From contig CM007320.1 of the NCBI GenBank assembly GCA_000333855.2, positions 3,493,568 to 3,557,567 of the forward strand: 64,000 nt of DNA, written 5' to 3'. Shown piece by piece: positions 1-12,900 of the stretch. This DNA is from Endotrypanum monterogeii (Eukaryota; Euglenozoa; Kinetoplastea; Trypanosomatida; Trypanosomatidae). The position numbers and the translations under genes were made by a program. The notes beneath the pieces were generated by a model. It did no database searches. It was not told the DNA's origin and worked only from the letters and a program-made list of their open reading frames with translations. The stretch's first letter is position 1; each line of letters starts with the position of its first letter.

Positions 1-2272
1 AAAGGAAGGAAGCAACTGGGAGAAAGGGGAGGAAGTGAAAGTAAAGGCAAAAGCATGTTCGACACGCCTACCCTGAAGAAGTATACGCCTCCCATTCTGT
101 GACCATGAATCCCGAACCTTCACGTGTACAACTTCTTGAGAGCTCACATGCGCACCGTGCCTCTCGTGCTGAATATTACCTCTTCGGAAGGCGAGTTTCC
201 TTTCCCTTCCCGAATGCCCGCGGTGCTTGACTCTTCACAACTGACTCTCCCCCCTTGATCGCATTCGCCAAAACGATACCAGCGATAACACGAGGGGCAC
301 AGTGGTACTGGGCACACAGCACAGCACAGCACAGCATAGAAAGACAACTGATGAAAATTGATAATACGGGAGACGGTAGAATGCGGGAAGCATGGCGGGC
401 GGGCGGGCGAGATGAGTAGGGTGAGGGTGGGGGCTGAGAAAAAGGAGAAGGAAATTATAGGAAGAAACCGAAAGGAGGGAGAAAATGAGAGGGTGAAGTA
501 AGTGTCGAAAAGAAAATTAAAAAAAAAAAGAGTAAGCGAGTCTCGAGAGCTTTCAAATTTTGTCTCTGTTCGCTTATTTGTTGTTACTCATAGAGCAGAG
601 GCAAGAAAAAGATAAATTCGAGGAGTTAAAAAAAAAAAAACATTCGCCAAACGAAACGCCGCACCTACGAGCAACAACGAAAGACAATCGAAAATGCGAA
701 GAGAGGAAAACAGAGAAGCGGCCGAAATAGAGGAAAAAAAAAGGGGGGCAAAATCCACGCATTAAATGACATAGACAAGCACATATTAGAAAAAGAGGGA
801 GAAACAAACTGTGAACTTTAAAACCACAGCACTAGAAGCCTTTTTTTTTTTAACCGAAAAAAATATATAAACATGAATATCAGCAGGGTGACCCAACAAT
901 ATTCGGTCATCCTCAGAGTGAAGAGATACGATGTTTCTTGTAAGCACGCACGCGAAGGCTTCATGCAGGGTCACAAATGAGTCGTTGCATAGACGACTGC
1001 CCTCGCACTTCTCCCGGATGTCACCAATCACAGATGCGAAAGACATCGAAAGAAATGTGAAACTAGACCCCAGACCTAGAAAAAAAAAAAAACTGCATGC
1101 CGAACGGGTCCACGACTACCTTGCTCACCACCCAGCGTGTCACCTTTGAAAGTGTGATTGTAGAGGCCTTGCCGATGAAAGACCACGCACACTCCATGGC
1201 GCATATGCTCTGAGCGTTCCGCGCCACAGCCTCCAGGAACCTTTTCCCACGAAGACACCACTCCACTTCTTTACCTGCAGCGCATTCAGCGAGCCTTTCG
1301 AGAATTATCTGAGACACTAGCCTACAATCATTTGCTGATCTGATGTCTCGTCGGGAAAAATATGTGTCCTGCGACTTCACCAATCCCCTTTCTCCACCCG
1401 TTCGACCCACCCGTGCACTAATGACTGATAAAGTTCAAGATACACGCGAAGAGAAGAAATATATCTCATCGATATTTTCAAAGGAGCTCGCGGCGTTAGA
1501 CAAGAGAATAGCGGGACTTATGCGAATGATGTAAAATATTACACTAACAGAAACGCAATCATTAGTCAGAGTACACAAACAGAGACACTCACACCTTCCA
1601 CATGTCAGGAAATCAGATCATCTCAATTTTCTCTTCGTTTTAGTATGGGCGCCATTGTCGCGTCCTCATTGCCCCCCCCCCTAGTATGATTCGATGCGGT
1701 AGCTAAATTATATATTTTTCTTTTGCACGTCAGAATAGCGGGCTTGGTGGAGTGGTGCTTTGCAATATGGCGTGTGTCGGGGTTAAGCCGCGTCAACTCA
1801 TCCTGCTTTTCTATGTTTGATCGTATGCGCGCGGAATCAATTCAAACACTCGAAACAGCTTTACCCCTTATTGCGCACTCTGTCTTCCAGTCCCTCAGAT
1901 CAAGTGCATTTATGGCCCTCCAGTGCCCCGGCGCCGCTGCACCATCATACCCTACCCTTTTACCGAACGCTATCCATCTTGTCCATCATGCCTGACACTA
2001 TCCATCTAGCACTACAGTCGTTGTGTGCTTCTGCCCTCCCCCCCCCCCACGCCCCTCTGATCTCAGAGAAAACTGCTCAGGCCCACATCGATTGACGTCC
2101 GTACATCCCAGCTGCACGCGAAGTAAGCTTACACACGACACACACACGCACACACATATATTTGTACATGTGTGGGCGGGAGGTGCATTGAAAAAAAAAA
2201 AAACAGACTCAATTATCAGCGCCAAGGCAGCCTTCGACGTCATGCGAGCACTGTCAATACTCCACCGTGTAA
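1..2272. other. Gene-free stretch at left edge
   Basis: No open frame here looks like a protein gene. On the minus strand this is downstream of the PEX11-like gene, so it probably holds its 3' UTR and intergenic sequence. It contains A/T homopolymers, a G-tract cluster near 395-408, a C-run near 1673-1681 and a short CA repeat near 2137-2156. A 115-codon minus frame at 1063-1410 starts with GTG and is not convincing. Confidence 0.6.
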
Positions 2273-3100
2273 TCAACCATCGCATCCGCTGCCCTCGCCG
2301 CCATCCCCGGTGCTATCCAGCACGCAGACCGCGCGCTTCAGGGGATCTTTGTTCGGGCACTCGGTCACAGCTTTCGGCGCCAACTCTGGAGACGGCGGCA
2401 AAACGTAGCGGGTATCCTTCCAAACCAGCCATATACCGATAATTCCAGAGACCAAACCACACACAAACTCGAGTGTCTTCACCGGATTATAACACGGTAT
2501 CCACTTGAAGTAGACGTACATGTCACACAGAGTTCGCAAAATAAGCGCGTTCGAGATCCGCATGTCCAGGTTCGCATGCAAACGCTGATGTGGCGTGGAA
2601 GCATCACGCACTGCCTGCTGCAGCGTAGAGCGACGAGTCAGCTCCATCATCAGACAGCATGTGAGCGAGAGTGATTTAAAAAAGCGGTAGAAAAAGGAAA
2701 ACTTCTCGCGACTCCAGCTTCGAAAGACGACTTTCTGCAGGTAGCTTAGATCACCGCTCAGCTGCTCGGGTACTCGAAAGAAAAACGAGAGCCAGGTGAA
2801 AACCCAGCGCCAGAACTCCATTTCATTCTTCAAGGCAAACATTCTCATCCCTTGCCTGAGTGTAATTGAGGGGCGACCGAAGTTGCACAGCATGCGGCAC
2901 TCGATAATGCTGTCGGCTAGTTGAAGGTATCTCTTCCTATCCTGAGCATCAGTGCTATAAACCATACACAACCGCGCAACATTAAGCACTGACTTCAGCA
3001 CCATGTCTACACCTACCCCCTTTTTCTGGTAGTCGCTGAGAGCAACAAGAAGGGGGACGAGCGTGACGGAGTCGTCATTGGCAGTGGACGACTGACCCAT
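2273..3100 (-). CDS. PEX11/GIM5-family glycosomal membrane protein
   Basis: This encodes a 275-residue protein likely to sit in the membrane of glycosomes, the kinetoplastid peroxisomes, where PEX11 and GIM5 proteins control organelle proliferation and shape. What is seen is an N-terminal helical region with the PEX11-like pattern of a basic helix after LADSIIECRMLCNFGR (about residues 65-80). Amphipathic segments follow, and a C-terminal hydrophobic hairpin contains FVCGLVSGIIGIWLVWKD, which resembles the glycine-containing last membrane segment of PEX11. The length is close to trypanosome GIM5 and PEX11 proteins. The frame extends three codons further upstream only from a TTG, so the ATG at 3100 is used. 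A strong pyrimidine tract and AG lie about 108 nt upstream. The family call is by pattern; whether it is PEX11, GIM5A or GIM5B cannot be decided. Confidence 0.7.
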   Translation of the reverse strand: MGQSSTANDDSVTLVPLLVALSDYQKKGVGVDMVLKSVLNVARLCMVYSTDAQDRKRYLQLADSIIECRMLCNFGRPSITLRQGMRMFALKNEMEFWRWVFTWLSFFFRVPEQLSGDLSYLQKVVFRSWSREKFSFFYRFFKSLSLTCCLMMELTRRSTLQQAVRDASTPHQRLHANLDMRISNALILRTLCDMYVYFKWIPCYNPVKTLEFVCGLVSGIIGIWLVWKDTRYVLPPSPELAPKAVTECPNKDPLKRAVCVLDSTGDGGEGSGCDG

Positions 3101-3207
3101 CCTTGCCAATACAGAGAAGATGATGTACAGTTGCGTGAAGGGCGGATCAACGGGAGCCGCGGCGTAATTCCGAAGAAGAAAAAAAAAGGAGAGAGATCAC
3201 TCCGCAA

Positions 3208-3229
3208 CTGAAAACCGAGAAAAAACAGC
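3208..3229 (-). promoter_or_regulatory. Predicted trans-splice acceptor, PEX11-like gene
   Basis: Read on the minus strand, a T-rich tract ends in TTTTCAG with the AG at 3208-3209. It is the clearest acceptor upstream of the ATG at 3100 and would give a 5' UTR of about 107 nt. Predicted from pattern only. Confidence 0.55.
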
Positions 3230-5143
3230 TGATACCAGAGATCGCGCACACAGCACCACGAGAGAGGGAAGGGTGATGATATGCCAGCCTTCGCACAGAC
3301 TGACGGGGGAAGAAAAATAAAGTATTGCTCTCTTTTTTAGTCTTTGGATGGCGAGGGAAGTGATGGTCCAATTCGGTATGTGTTGTACAGTATCGTCTCT
3401 CTGACTCGTCGTCTTTTTCCCCAGCCCACGGCGGGTCGTTGAGAAATTGATGCACCCCCACCTACCGCAGCGGAAACACGTGCCCAGGCAGAAGAGGAAG
3501 CACGCGTGGCGAAGCAAAGACAGCGAGGATTAAAGCCAAATGCAAATTAAAAAAAAAGGATTTGTGTGGCACAACCGCAATGCCACGGAGAAAGGGTGAT
3601 TGCCTTTGGCTAACCGAAGTGCTAGATAGATTCGTCAACAAGCAAAACCCACGAAGCAGAATGAAGATATGTGTATAAATGTAAAGCACGCCAAAGAACG
3701 TCAAATAATTTCCTTCTGAACGAGATGATAGCACAGAGCGCGGGTGTGTTACGAGACAGTTGCAGCCACTACTATGTCCTTAGTTCCAACAGCAAAAAAA
3801 AGGGGAGAAGAGAGTACCGTGTTTTGCCTTGAATGGCCACACAGGCAGCGATTATTTCTCGAATTATTTTCTCTCTCCTTTCGCGGATCTGTGCTCTATA
3901 AGGAGAGAGAGGGAGGGGTTATCAAGGAGAAAAAAAATCAAACTCTGAACGGAGCATGAAAAAAAGGTAGTTGCCTGATTTTGAACGCACACTTCTTTCT
4001 TGGTGGTTTTTTTGTTGTTGTATCCAAATTTGTCACACACGCGATATATGCTTCTCTACAAAACGGAAATCGGGGTCAATGTATCTTGGAGATATCGTCG
4101 CAGCTTCACGGGTGCGCGAACGCGTGGATGTATCTCCTTTTTTTAAGCTCAAAGGTGTAAGCGAGGGTTGCCTTTTAGCGGAACGCGAGGACCACCGACA
4201 AAAACAAAAAAAAAATCTTTGTGGCGCGTGTATGGGTATATGTCAGCGTACCTGAAGGGTAATCTTGGTCAAACAGAGGAAGGAGGTTGGAGCGTAACTA
4301 AGCTCGAGATGTGCAACTGTGAAGAATGGACAGGAAGACGAGTCGAAAACGTTGGGTTGACGCGGGCCGGTGCGACAAAAAAAAAAAAAGGAAGGGTGGA
4401 AAAGGGAGTGAGAAAGCGAAAGGTGAAGATGACCGCAGACAAACACGTATGAGCAGGAAATAGGAACACGAACGCCTACGAGCAAAAACGCGCTTTCTCG
4501 ACCTCCTGCCAGAGTCGTGCACGCAAATGAGCAAAGCGCCAAGGGCTATTGTCGACCTCCTCCGTCTGTTACCGACAGTCTTCATAGTGGAGAGGTTAAG
4601 AAGGGAGGGACGAATAAAATGAAAGGGGCAACTAATAACTGCAAGAAGTCATATCCACATGGTTTTCTATTCCATTCCTCGACACGTTTCCAGCACACGG
4701 CAAAAAAAAAAAAAAATTGAAGAGGGGGGAAAAAAGCAAGCAAAATAGCCCTGCAGCGTGCGGGTTAGATTCTCGTGTTGAGCATGAGGGAAGGTCACAG
4801 ACACTGCGCAGCTCCAGGAAGGTATCCCGTTAAAACTTTTTTTAAACCCTTTTTTTTTCTTTTTTTGCATCAGACACAGGTGCGTTCGTGTAGACCCCAA
4901 CAACGCTCGTGAGCACACAAAGAAATCGCCAACGTTAATGTTGAGTTCCATTGCGAGACAAGAGTACCATTTAAAAAAAAAAAGGGTTTGGAAGAAAGAG
5001 TGATACTGGCAAGCAAATCTGTGACAGCACATTCATGTGCGAATGTGTTTCCTCCGGTGACGCGCCCCGGGCTCTGCAGAAATCGGACTGGGCCCTGCGC
5101 AGTTTTTTTCTTTTGTATTCATCCCAGCTCGTGACAGGCAACA
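3230..5143. other. Intergenic/3' UTR sequence between HECT and PEX11-like genes
   Basis: No protein gene is supported. The stretch is rich in A-runs on the plus strand (T-runs in the transcript), such as 4378-4389, 4700-4715 and 4974-4983. It is probably part of the very long 3' UTR or intergenic spacer downstream of the HECT ligase. Confidence 0.6.
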
Positions 5144-5551
5144 GCACACATTTGTAATGCTAATGCCGACTCCACGATCCCAGCGATGGTCTCTGCCGTA
5201 AGCTCCTTTCACCCTTCGCTGGAAAGTCGCCTGTCCTCCCCTCGCGCCAGCTGCAGTGAGGCGTATCCGTCGGGTGACTCAAGCTGGCCGACTGCTGGGC
5301 ACTGAGAGCTAAACAAGGTACGTCAGAGTCACGTTGGCACTCGGTGCGTGATAGGGGTGGTTGCACCTGCCCTCACGGACGCCGGTGACTCCAACGCTGC
5401 ACCACCCCCGAATTCAAGCGCCCACAGCAGTAGCGGTGAAGCGCATGCCCTCACAGCACACCCCCGCCCTTCTCCTATGCACTAGGGGTGCGTGACGCTG
5501 TTGGTGCGGGATATGATTGGAGGGCAGCAGGGGGATCGGTGGCCAGGTGCA
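5144..5551. repeat. SIDER-like interspersed repeat, copy A
   Basis: A block of about 408 bp that recurs almost unchanged at 5897-6304 and, in part, at 38616-38905. It lacks the first 58 bp present in the other two copies and runs into a 10 bp assembly gap. Size, copy dispersal and position in the untranslated DNA downstream of a gene match the short degenerate retroposons (SIDERs) of Leishmania. The repeat is certain; the SIDER name is from general resemblance. Confidence 0.75.
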
Positions 5552-5561
5552 NNNNNNNNNN
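5552..5561. other. Assembly gap (10 N)
   Basis: Ten N bases lie immediately at the end of repeat copy A, typical of a join made where a repeat could not be resolved. True length is unknown. Confidence 0.99.
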
Positions 5562-5838
5562 ACTGTACTGTACACACACAAGTGAAGAGAAAAGACCACA
5601 CGTTAAAAAATAATTTTAAAAAAAACACATATACAGACGTACAAGGGCTTGCAATACTTGCACATAGGACTCATGTAGATGTTGATTATAAAAAGCATAT
5701 AACAATGCACATTCGGCTTGACTTTTGACGTCCTCCAACTCCGATATCCCTCAGCAACTAAGCACTGCTCCTTCAGTGATGTACATTAATATATTTTTTA
5801 AATCAACTGTGCCTCCCTTTCCACAAAACAAGATGGGC
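5562..5838. other. Spacer between repeat copies A and B
   Basis: AT-rich spacer of about 277 bp with no gene. It starts directly after the assembly gap, so its junction with copy A is uncertain. Confidence 0.6.
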
Positions 5839-6304
5839 TCAGCTCCAAACTTGACCCCCGGCCTGCCACGCAACATTCACCTCCTGTGAGTCAGTGGCAC
5901 ACATTTGTAATGCCAATGCCGACTCCACGATCCCAGCGATGGTCTCTGCCGTAAGCTCCTTTCACCCTTCGCTGGAAAGTCGCGTGTCCTCCCCTCGCGC
6001 CAGCTGCAGTGAGGCGTATCCGTCGGGTGACTCAAGCTGGCCGACTGCTGGGCACTGAGAGCTAAACAAGGTACGTCAGAGTCACGTTGGCACTCGGTGC
6101 GTGATAGGGGTGGTTGCACCTGCCCTCACGGACGCCGGTGACTCCAACGCTGCACCACCCCCGAATTCAAGCGCCCACAGCAGTAGCGGTGAAGCGCATG
6201 CCCTCACAGCACACCCCCGCCCTTCTCCTATGCACTAGGGGTGCGTGACGCTGTTGCAGCCGGATATGATTCGAGGGCAGCAGGGGGATCGGTGGCCAGG
6301 TGCA
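5839..6304. repeat. SIDER-like interspersed repeat, copy B (most complete)
   Basis: The longest copy, about 466 bp. It shares its first part (from 5839) with copy C and its last part (to 6304) with copy A. Differences from copy A are few, including a short substituted patch near 6256-6262 and scattered single changes. It lies downstream of the HECT stop codon on the transcribed strand, where SIDERs often influence mRNA stability in Leishmania. Whether this copy is in the mature 3' UTR is not known. Confidence 0.8.
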
Positions 6305-6957
6305 CTCGCTCAATACGTGAGGAACAAGTTCTAATACAACGCAAAGGTGGCTGCTGACATTAAAAGATTATCATATACACTACATATTTTGTTTTTTTTT
6401 AAGCCGTGAGGAACACCACAGGAAAGAGGAAGTAAGAAAACACCGACTGCGAATCGCTCAATCTGAGAGAAATGCGGCAGCAGTACACCCGTCGACAATC
6501 GCTTGTAACCAAGCTGAGACTCTCCGAAAAACGCCTGGCCAAGGCGCACCACCTCGGTATGCATTGTGTGGAGTCACTGACTTACCTCATAGAAACTAGT
6601 GAAGAGTCCAAGATCACGAGACCCCTACCCCCCCCCCGGCTTCCTCTTCGTGAATGCCCCCTCTCTGCCTTTTTTCCTGGAGGCTTGCCGAGAGAACAAA
6701 CAAGAAAAGGGGGTTCAAGAAGATGCGCTGAGCGCACTGAGTGAAAACGCCAGAGCAAACAGAGGCCAGTGAGAAGCCCAAGTCATACTTCTAGAAAAAA
6801 AAAGGGAGGCAACAGCACAGCCTTAACATCTCTTGCGTTTGCACTACAGTCACAGAATTTTTCTGCCCCTCCCTGCATCGTCCCTGTTGTCGCGGAACGG
6901 GAAGGTAGGTGAAACTTTCATGAACGAAAAGGCTCACCTTTTGGTGCATCCCCGTCA
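6305..6957. other. Proximal 3' UTR of the HECT ligase gene
   Basis: Immediately downstream of the HECT stop codon on the minus strand. No open frame of its own is convincing. It contains a C-run near 6629-6638 and an A-run near 6794-6803, read as G- and T-runs in the transcript. Confidence 0.6.
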
Positions 6958-9900
6958 TTACTCCTCGGAGTTGGGAGGCATGATCATGTCTTGCTGGCCA
7001 TCGTCCAGGGCAACGGACAGCTGTGGGCCCTCGTCTTCGTCCACAACACGGGCAGTGAAATCGGTATCCATATCAGCGCAGTTCTCAATACTGTAGTAGA
7101 GCTTCCGCTTCATCACCTCGAGGGTGCTGTAGTCAGGCACCTCAATAGCAAAGAAGCACGTCGCTGCACGCGGAAGAATCGTGTCGGCGTCGGCTTGTGT
7201 CGTGAGAGGTAGAATGCGCAACTTCACCGGCATTCGATCTCGTCCCGATACAAAGCGGAGAAAGAGTCGCCGTTGCAGAGGCGTGGCCTCGCCCAGCGCC
7301 TTCCACAGAAACTGCACACGTCGATCCTCACTTGTCAGGCCTTCGTACGATGCCCCCTTGCGCAGCTCCTCTGGCGTGTAGTCCGCCTGTCCACACACAC
7401 GCAGCTCAAGCTCCTCAGGGGTCAGGAGCAGCAGAGCCACCTCCGGCACCACCGACAAAAGTCCTTCACGTAGCTTTTGCAGCTGCAGATCAAACTCGTG
7501 AACGCGCGCCTGAAGCAGTGCCTCGGCGTACTCGCTACAGCGTGCTAGCGTCACCCGTGTTTGAGCGCCACCCTCTATCAGCTCCTTTGTTGAGTTGTCG
7601 CTCAGTCGTGTCACGAAGTACTCCTCGCCAAAGACGTCCTCGAAGATTTCTGTCGTGTTGTCCCCCTCCTCGCATTCGTCACCCAGCGCCACCGCGGTGC
7701 CGGACGCACTGAGATTCCGAAACTCTCGAATGCACTGTACGCAGATTGCATCTATCTGTTCCACCTCCGTCTCTGTGATGGGGTAAACGCAGAGGTAGCG
7801 CCACACTAATGGCGGTAGAAACAAATCAAGCGTCTCCTCGCTCCGCAGCGCACCACCCATCAATTTCCCGATGAACACGAAAGCCTCCAGGTCACAGGAA
7901 GAGCTGGCAGATGCGGCCGGTACGTACGCCTCGCGGTAGCCTCCCGTGTTGTGCACATGATTCGCTGTGGGAACAAAAAATGGCAGACGGCTCGACATGA
8001 GCTCGCGGCACATCTCGCTCAGGTGCTCGCGGAACGGACCACCCGCGTCCTCGGCGCCTTCGCCAAGGAAGACGGTGTTCCAGAAGCGCTGATGGGTTTG
8101 GAAGATGCGCGAAGACTGGGACCCCAGCAAAGTGAAGGTCTGGCCGAACACAGAGGACTTAAATGAATATCCCTCCGCGTGCGCTTTCATACGGTTAATA
8201 GAGATGCGATACTGCTCCGAGCGCACGGATGATACAGTGAGTAAACTCTCGACAAGCTTCCGTCGCACAGCGCGGAACAGCAACGTGCGCAGCGACAAAA
8301 ACAAAAGCGTTATGAGCGTTGGGTGGGTAGTGTTCAGAGAGAGAAACGGAAGAAGAGCCTGAACAATTTTACTGAGAGCCTTCAGGATCTTGAAGATATC
8401 CCACGATCGTTCGGCAAGCTTAGCCGCGCTGACACCACCGCTGCGACTGTCGGAGTATGGGAAAGAGGCGAGATACTGGGCCAGCTCCCCCTCCGCATTT
8501 TTGGTGAACGACTTCGTGACGTCGCTCGAGAAGTTGTCAATAGCCTCGACAATGAGGCGATATTGAACCAGGTTCTTCTCAAAACCCTCCATTGACCACA
8601 AGTGTGCTCCTTGAGTCGATACAGGGGCTTGGGCACGCCAGGTAGGAGAAGCTTCGCGAGCCGTAGCCGTCCCACTTGGGCCCATTTGAGGGTGAGCGCT
8701 GAGGAGAACCCGCCACGCCTCCTGCATGGCCGCCATGCGCTGCTGCGTACTCGCCGCTGAGGCATTGTTGTAGAACGTGTCCATCCGCTCATTCCACGAG
8801 TCCGGCACACCAAGCGGATTGAAGCCCTCGGGCTTGTACTTGAAAGGTGAAGACCCAAAGTTGAAGCTCACAGCACCCCCAGAGCGAAGTGACACGGCCG
8901 GCACGTAATAGAAACCCTGGGGGATGCCACGAAAGGTGCACGTCTCGGTCAGTGGTGACTCGGAATCGAGGACAGCCGTGCCAGAAATGGGGCGACCGTT
9001 CAGAAAGAAGCTTAGTTCGCCATGAGTCATGTCAACTGCGCAGCCCACCACATCTCCGAAAGCCCAACGTCGCGGCATATTCACTGGCTCCGGCACACCG
9101 CGATGCCACATCAGGCGGCGAAACAAATCCACTGACCAAGAGGTAGAAGAGTCCCCGACGCCGTGACCGTTGCCATGGAGCGCCTCGCCCTTCTGCATCC
9201 ACCCTATCTGCATCAAGCCCTGGGTCCGCAAGGTCACTTCGAAGTACCAGGCACCAGCACCTACAGAGCAGTCCGCCGTCACAGTCTCGAAATCGAGACC
9301 GGTGTTCTTCACGTCTTCCATGTTTACCTGCACGTTTGCAGAAGCTTGCACGGAGACGTGTGCCGGACCCATCCGCTCGGTGGAACCGGAAAACGGATCC
9401 GCCTCCTCGTGATAGAAGGGCGGTAGCGGGTAGCGGCCGCCAGTGAGGAGATGAGTCGCAAAGTCCTGCAGTGAGCGCATCTGGTTGTAGGGAAACATCG
9501 TGCCAAGAGAGAGGTTAGCCGGATCCAAGGGCAGACAGCCAAACGGCACCTCATGCTCGAAGTAAGCTGCCCCAAAATTAAGGGAGACGGAGTCTGCCTG
9601 CCCCATCGACACATACGGATAGTAGGCCACCGGTGCTGAACTACGCCCAACAACCCAATGCCTCGTATGGCGCCGAGAGCTGTCACCATTCCGATTCCTC
9701 ACCGAGACGCTAGAATGATCCACTCGTGCGTCGTTTCTGTCCATGACAGGTATCGTGGTGTGAGAAAGGGGGGAGGCCGCAGCGGCCACCTCGCTGGGAG
9801 CAGCCTCTGGACCAAAGTCAAAGCTCACCCTCTCGACACCGTTAACGAAAACTGTGCACCTCTGCGCCGGTATATCGATCACAATGCCTAGATAGTCCCT

Positions 9901-12900
9901 GCTGAACCACAACGGAACCGTTGAGCTCTGCTGCAAAGGCGCTGGCCGTTGGTGTTCGGCAAAATGCAAGACACCAGTGCAGCCGTTGAAGGCGACTGGC
10001 TCACGCCCTTGCAGCGCTGCGCTTGTCAATGGCATCGGTGTCTCCTGATCATAGACGGTAGAGGGTACAGGCAGTACACCCACTGAGAGGTCACCCGTCC
10101 CAGCAATTCGAAGTTCATAGTACCAGCGACCCGCAGTGAGAGGCACTCCAGCAACCACCGATCCCCCGGCGCCCTCGCTTCGTAGAATACACACCCCGTC
10201 ACCGCCCCATTCAAGTGAGAGAGACTGCGGATTTCGAACCTTTTGGATGGTCACCCGGTCTGCAGCGGTGTCGCGCAGTCGATACAGCTGTCGCTGCTCT
10301 TGTCGATGACGCATGAAATGTGCAGTCACCGCACTCTCCTCTGCGCTGGGATCCATCGGTACGATTGCATCCCCGGCATTACCCCCACCAAGCGCCTTTA
10401 AGTTTCTGCTGTCCTGATCACCGTCGTTCACACGTGACGCTCGCGTGAACAGACAGCACTGGGATGCATCACGCTGCATGACATAGCTCTCCATAGTCAT
10501 CTGAATAAAGCGGCCAAGCACGCGCTGGGTAGGGAGACGGCGGCGGTAGTGACGCAGAGCCATACGGCGAACGTCGTGCAGAAGCAGCGACAACGACAAC
10601 GGGAGGGGGGCTGTGCAGAAGTGCGAGCTGTACAGGAGCAGCTGGTTGAGGCAGGAGAGAGCGATCAGTCGAGTTTTGCTGGGGTTCCGCTGTGCGACAA
10701 TCTGAAGAGCTGTGAGACATTCCACGGACCACACATACGCACCCGCTGAGCTCACTGGAGGGTCAAGTGTGAGAAAGGTAGAGAGTGCCCTTTGAAAAAG
10801 ACGCATCGCGCGCAGCTGCAGCTGGTAATCGTGAACAACAGCGATACGATGACCCCAGCTGGACGACTCGGCTGCCGATCGAACGGTGAGGAAAAACTGC
10901 GGCAAGCACACCTCAAACGACGAGAGCGCTGTGCTGCAGAACTCGGACAGCATTGCACCCATCTTCTGATCAGTCGAGACAGTGACAAGTTGCCAACTGG
11001 CCACACTTCTCTCATCTATAAATACAGCGTAGGAACGCTGGCCCGGCGCACGGACCTCGTATACATTCGAGGCGAATGGGCGCTGGGGGTGCGCCGACTC
11101 AAATATGCGAGCATGCGGTGGCCGCTGAGCAATGCGAAGCAGCTCTACTAGCAATGCATTCCCGATTTCCCACATTGCCTTCGCTTTCGTGGAATCTAGG
11201 GGACGGTGGAGGCACAACAGGCACAGGGAACGCCATATCTCATCCAACAGCGTTGAGATACCCTTATCTAACGATGATACGGCCCACTGTGCAAGGCGTG
11301 CCATACAGGCATTGTCCTTGATGACCTGCACGGAGCCCTCAGCCGAGTCGGTCAGGCCGACCGAAGACTTTACCACGCGGCACAAAGCGTGGGCCAAAAG
11401 GTGGGCGCTGTAGAAAGCTAGCAGTTGCCGATGGGAGCTTGCGCACGCGATGAGCAACTGCTCGCGGGACTCGGTGCACTTTTTGTGCCACAGCAACGAC
11501 TGCTGCGCTGGCAATGGCTCACTGAGCACACGAAGGTCAGTTTCCGCTGACTCGCTGCCGAAGTCCAGCTCCTGCGCGCACGCCTCGCAGGCCTGCGTAT
11601 GGCGGGCGGCGGCTTCTTCGGACTCGTCAAGCCAGCCCACGTCCCCCTCCGTCCAGATATCCAGCCCAAACGATGCAGGAGCCTTTGCTGCGTTTTCAAT
11701 GCCGGACCGCGTTGTCTTGAGCAGTAGCGCCAAGTGTGACTCCAAGAACGTTGCCAAGGACGAGTTCAAGCGCCGCAGCTGCTCCACCATCGCCGGCCGC
11801 AAGGCGAGCTCGTATACCCGGAAGCTCTTCATATCGCCGATAAACGCACTGGTACCGAGCTGCTGAGGAATGCCGCCGAGTCGAAACTCCTCCTGCAAAA
11901 GGGAGCCACCACCGCTCTTCATCGACCGAGTATCGAGGAGCAAACCACCACGGAAGAGAGAAAGGGTGGTACCCGATTGAACAAAAGTAACACGAATCCA
12001 TGTGTTTAAGTCAGCCTCAGACAAGTTGAATGCACAAATCGTTGACGGGTCGGCGGGGTCACATTTCGATTCGCCCCCGGGGAGACAGGGAAGCCACCCG
12101 AACTCCAAGTTGCCTCTCGTAATGCGGGCCACCATCTCCAGCGCTGCCGAAGCTGATCCGCCCCGCAGAACCTGCGCGAAAATGACTTGGTGGCGCTCTG
12201 TGTTCGTTATGCGCAGTGAAAGATCGATGGTAAAGCTCAGCCCCACTGGTGCGCCAGCCACCACGCGTACGCACCCTCCGTTGAAGTGAATTGTATCAAG
12301 CGACTCACGCTCGGGTGGTGTAAAGAGAGCATCTGGAGTAGAGGAAGCCGAGAGCCGCGTGGTACTCTGGGTGAAGGCGACGGTGGGAAGCTGGGATGGC
12401 TGTGCTTCTACGCCGTCAATGTCACCGTCCTCATCAATGTCATCAATACTCGTAAGCGGATACGGGGAGCGCTGGCCGAAATCTGAGTCGTCGTCTTCTG
12501 CGTCACTACCGAGATCCTCGTCGTCCTCCTCCTCGTCCTCCTCCTCGTCCTCTTCCTCCTCCTCCTCGTAGGCGATGTCCCGTTCGCCGGGAACTTGACT
12601 CAGCAGATGGCAGTGACGAAGAGGGTTGAAAGCTGCAAACGTGCGCAATCGCATCGAGGAAGAAAACGTGGCTGACGACACATTGTTGCCAACTCGTGCG
12701 AGGCCATCTGCACTCCCTCGCGAACCCGAGCGCTCCCTCCCTCCGCTGCCAGCTCGGCCTCCGCGATCCGCGCGCAGCACGCTGTGCGAGCTTCGAGGAA
12801 GCCCACGCCGCTGTCGGTACTGAAGCAGTCCCCACAAGCCCAGCGCGAGCTCTAGTCGAGCCTGATCTACGTTAGATGTAAAATCTTCAGCCATCCCGGT

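Noticed and set aside
1063..1410. Minus-strand 115-codon frame downstream of the PEX11-like gene
   Set aside because: It begins with GTG, ends in Phe-runs from a T-homopolymer, and matches no family I know. A decayed gene cannot be excluded.
5160..5366. Minus-strand peptide repeated at 5877-6119 and 38596-38838
   Set aside because: The same short frame appears in all three repeat copies because the DNA repeat is conserved; nothing indicates translation.
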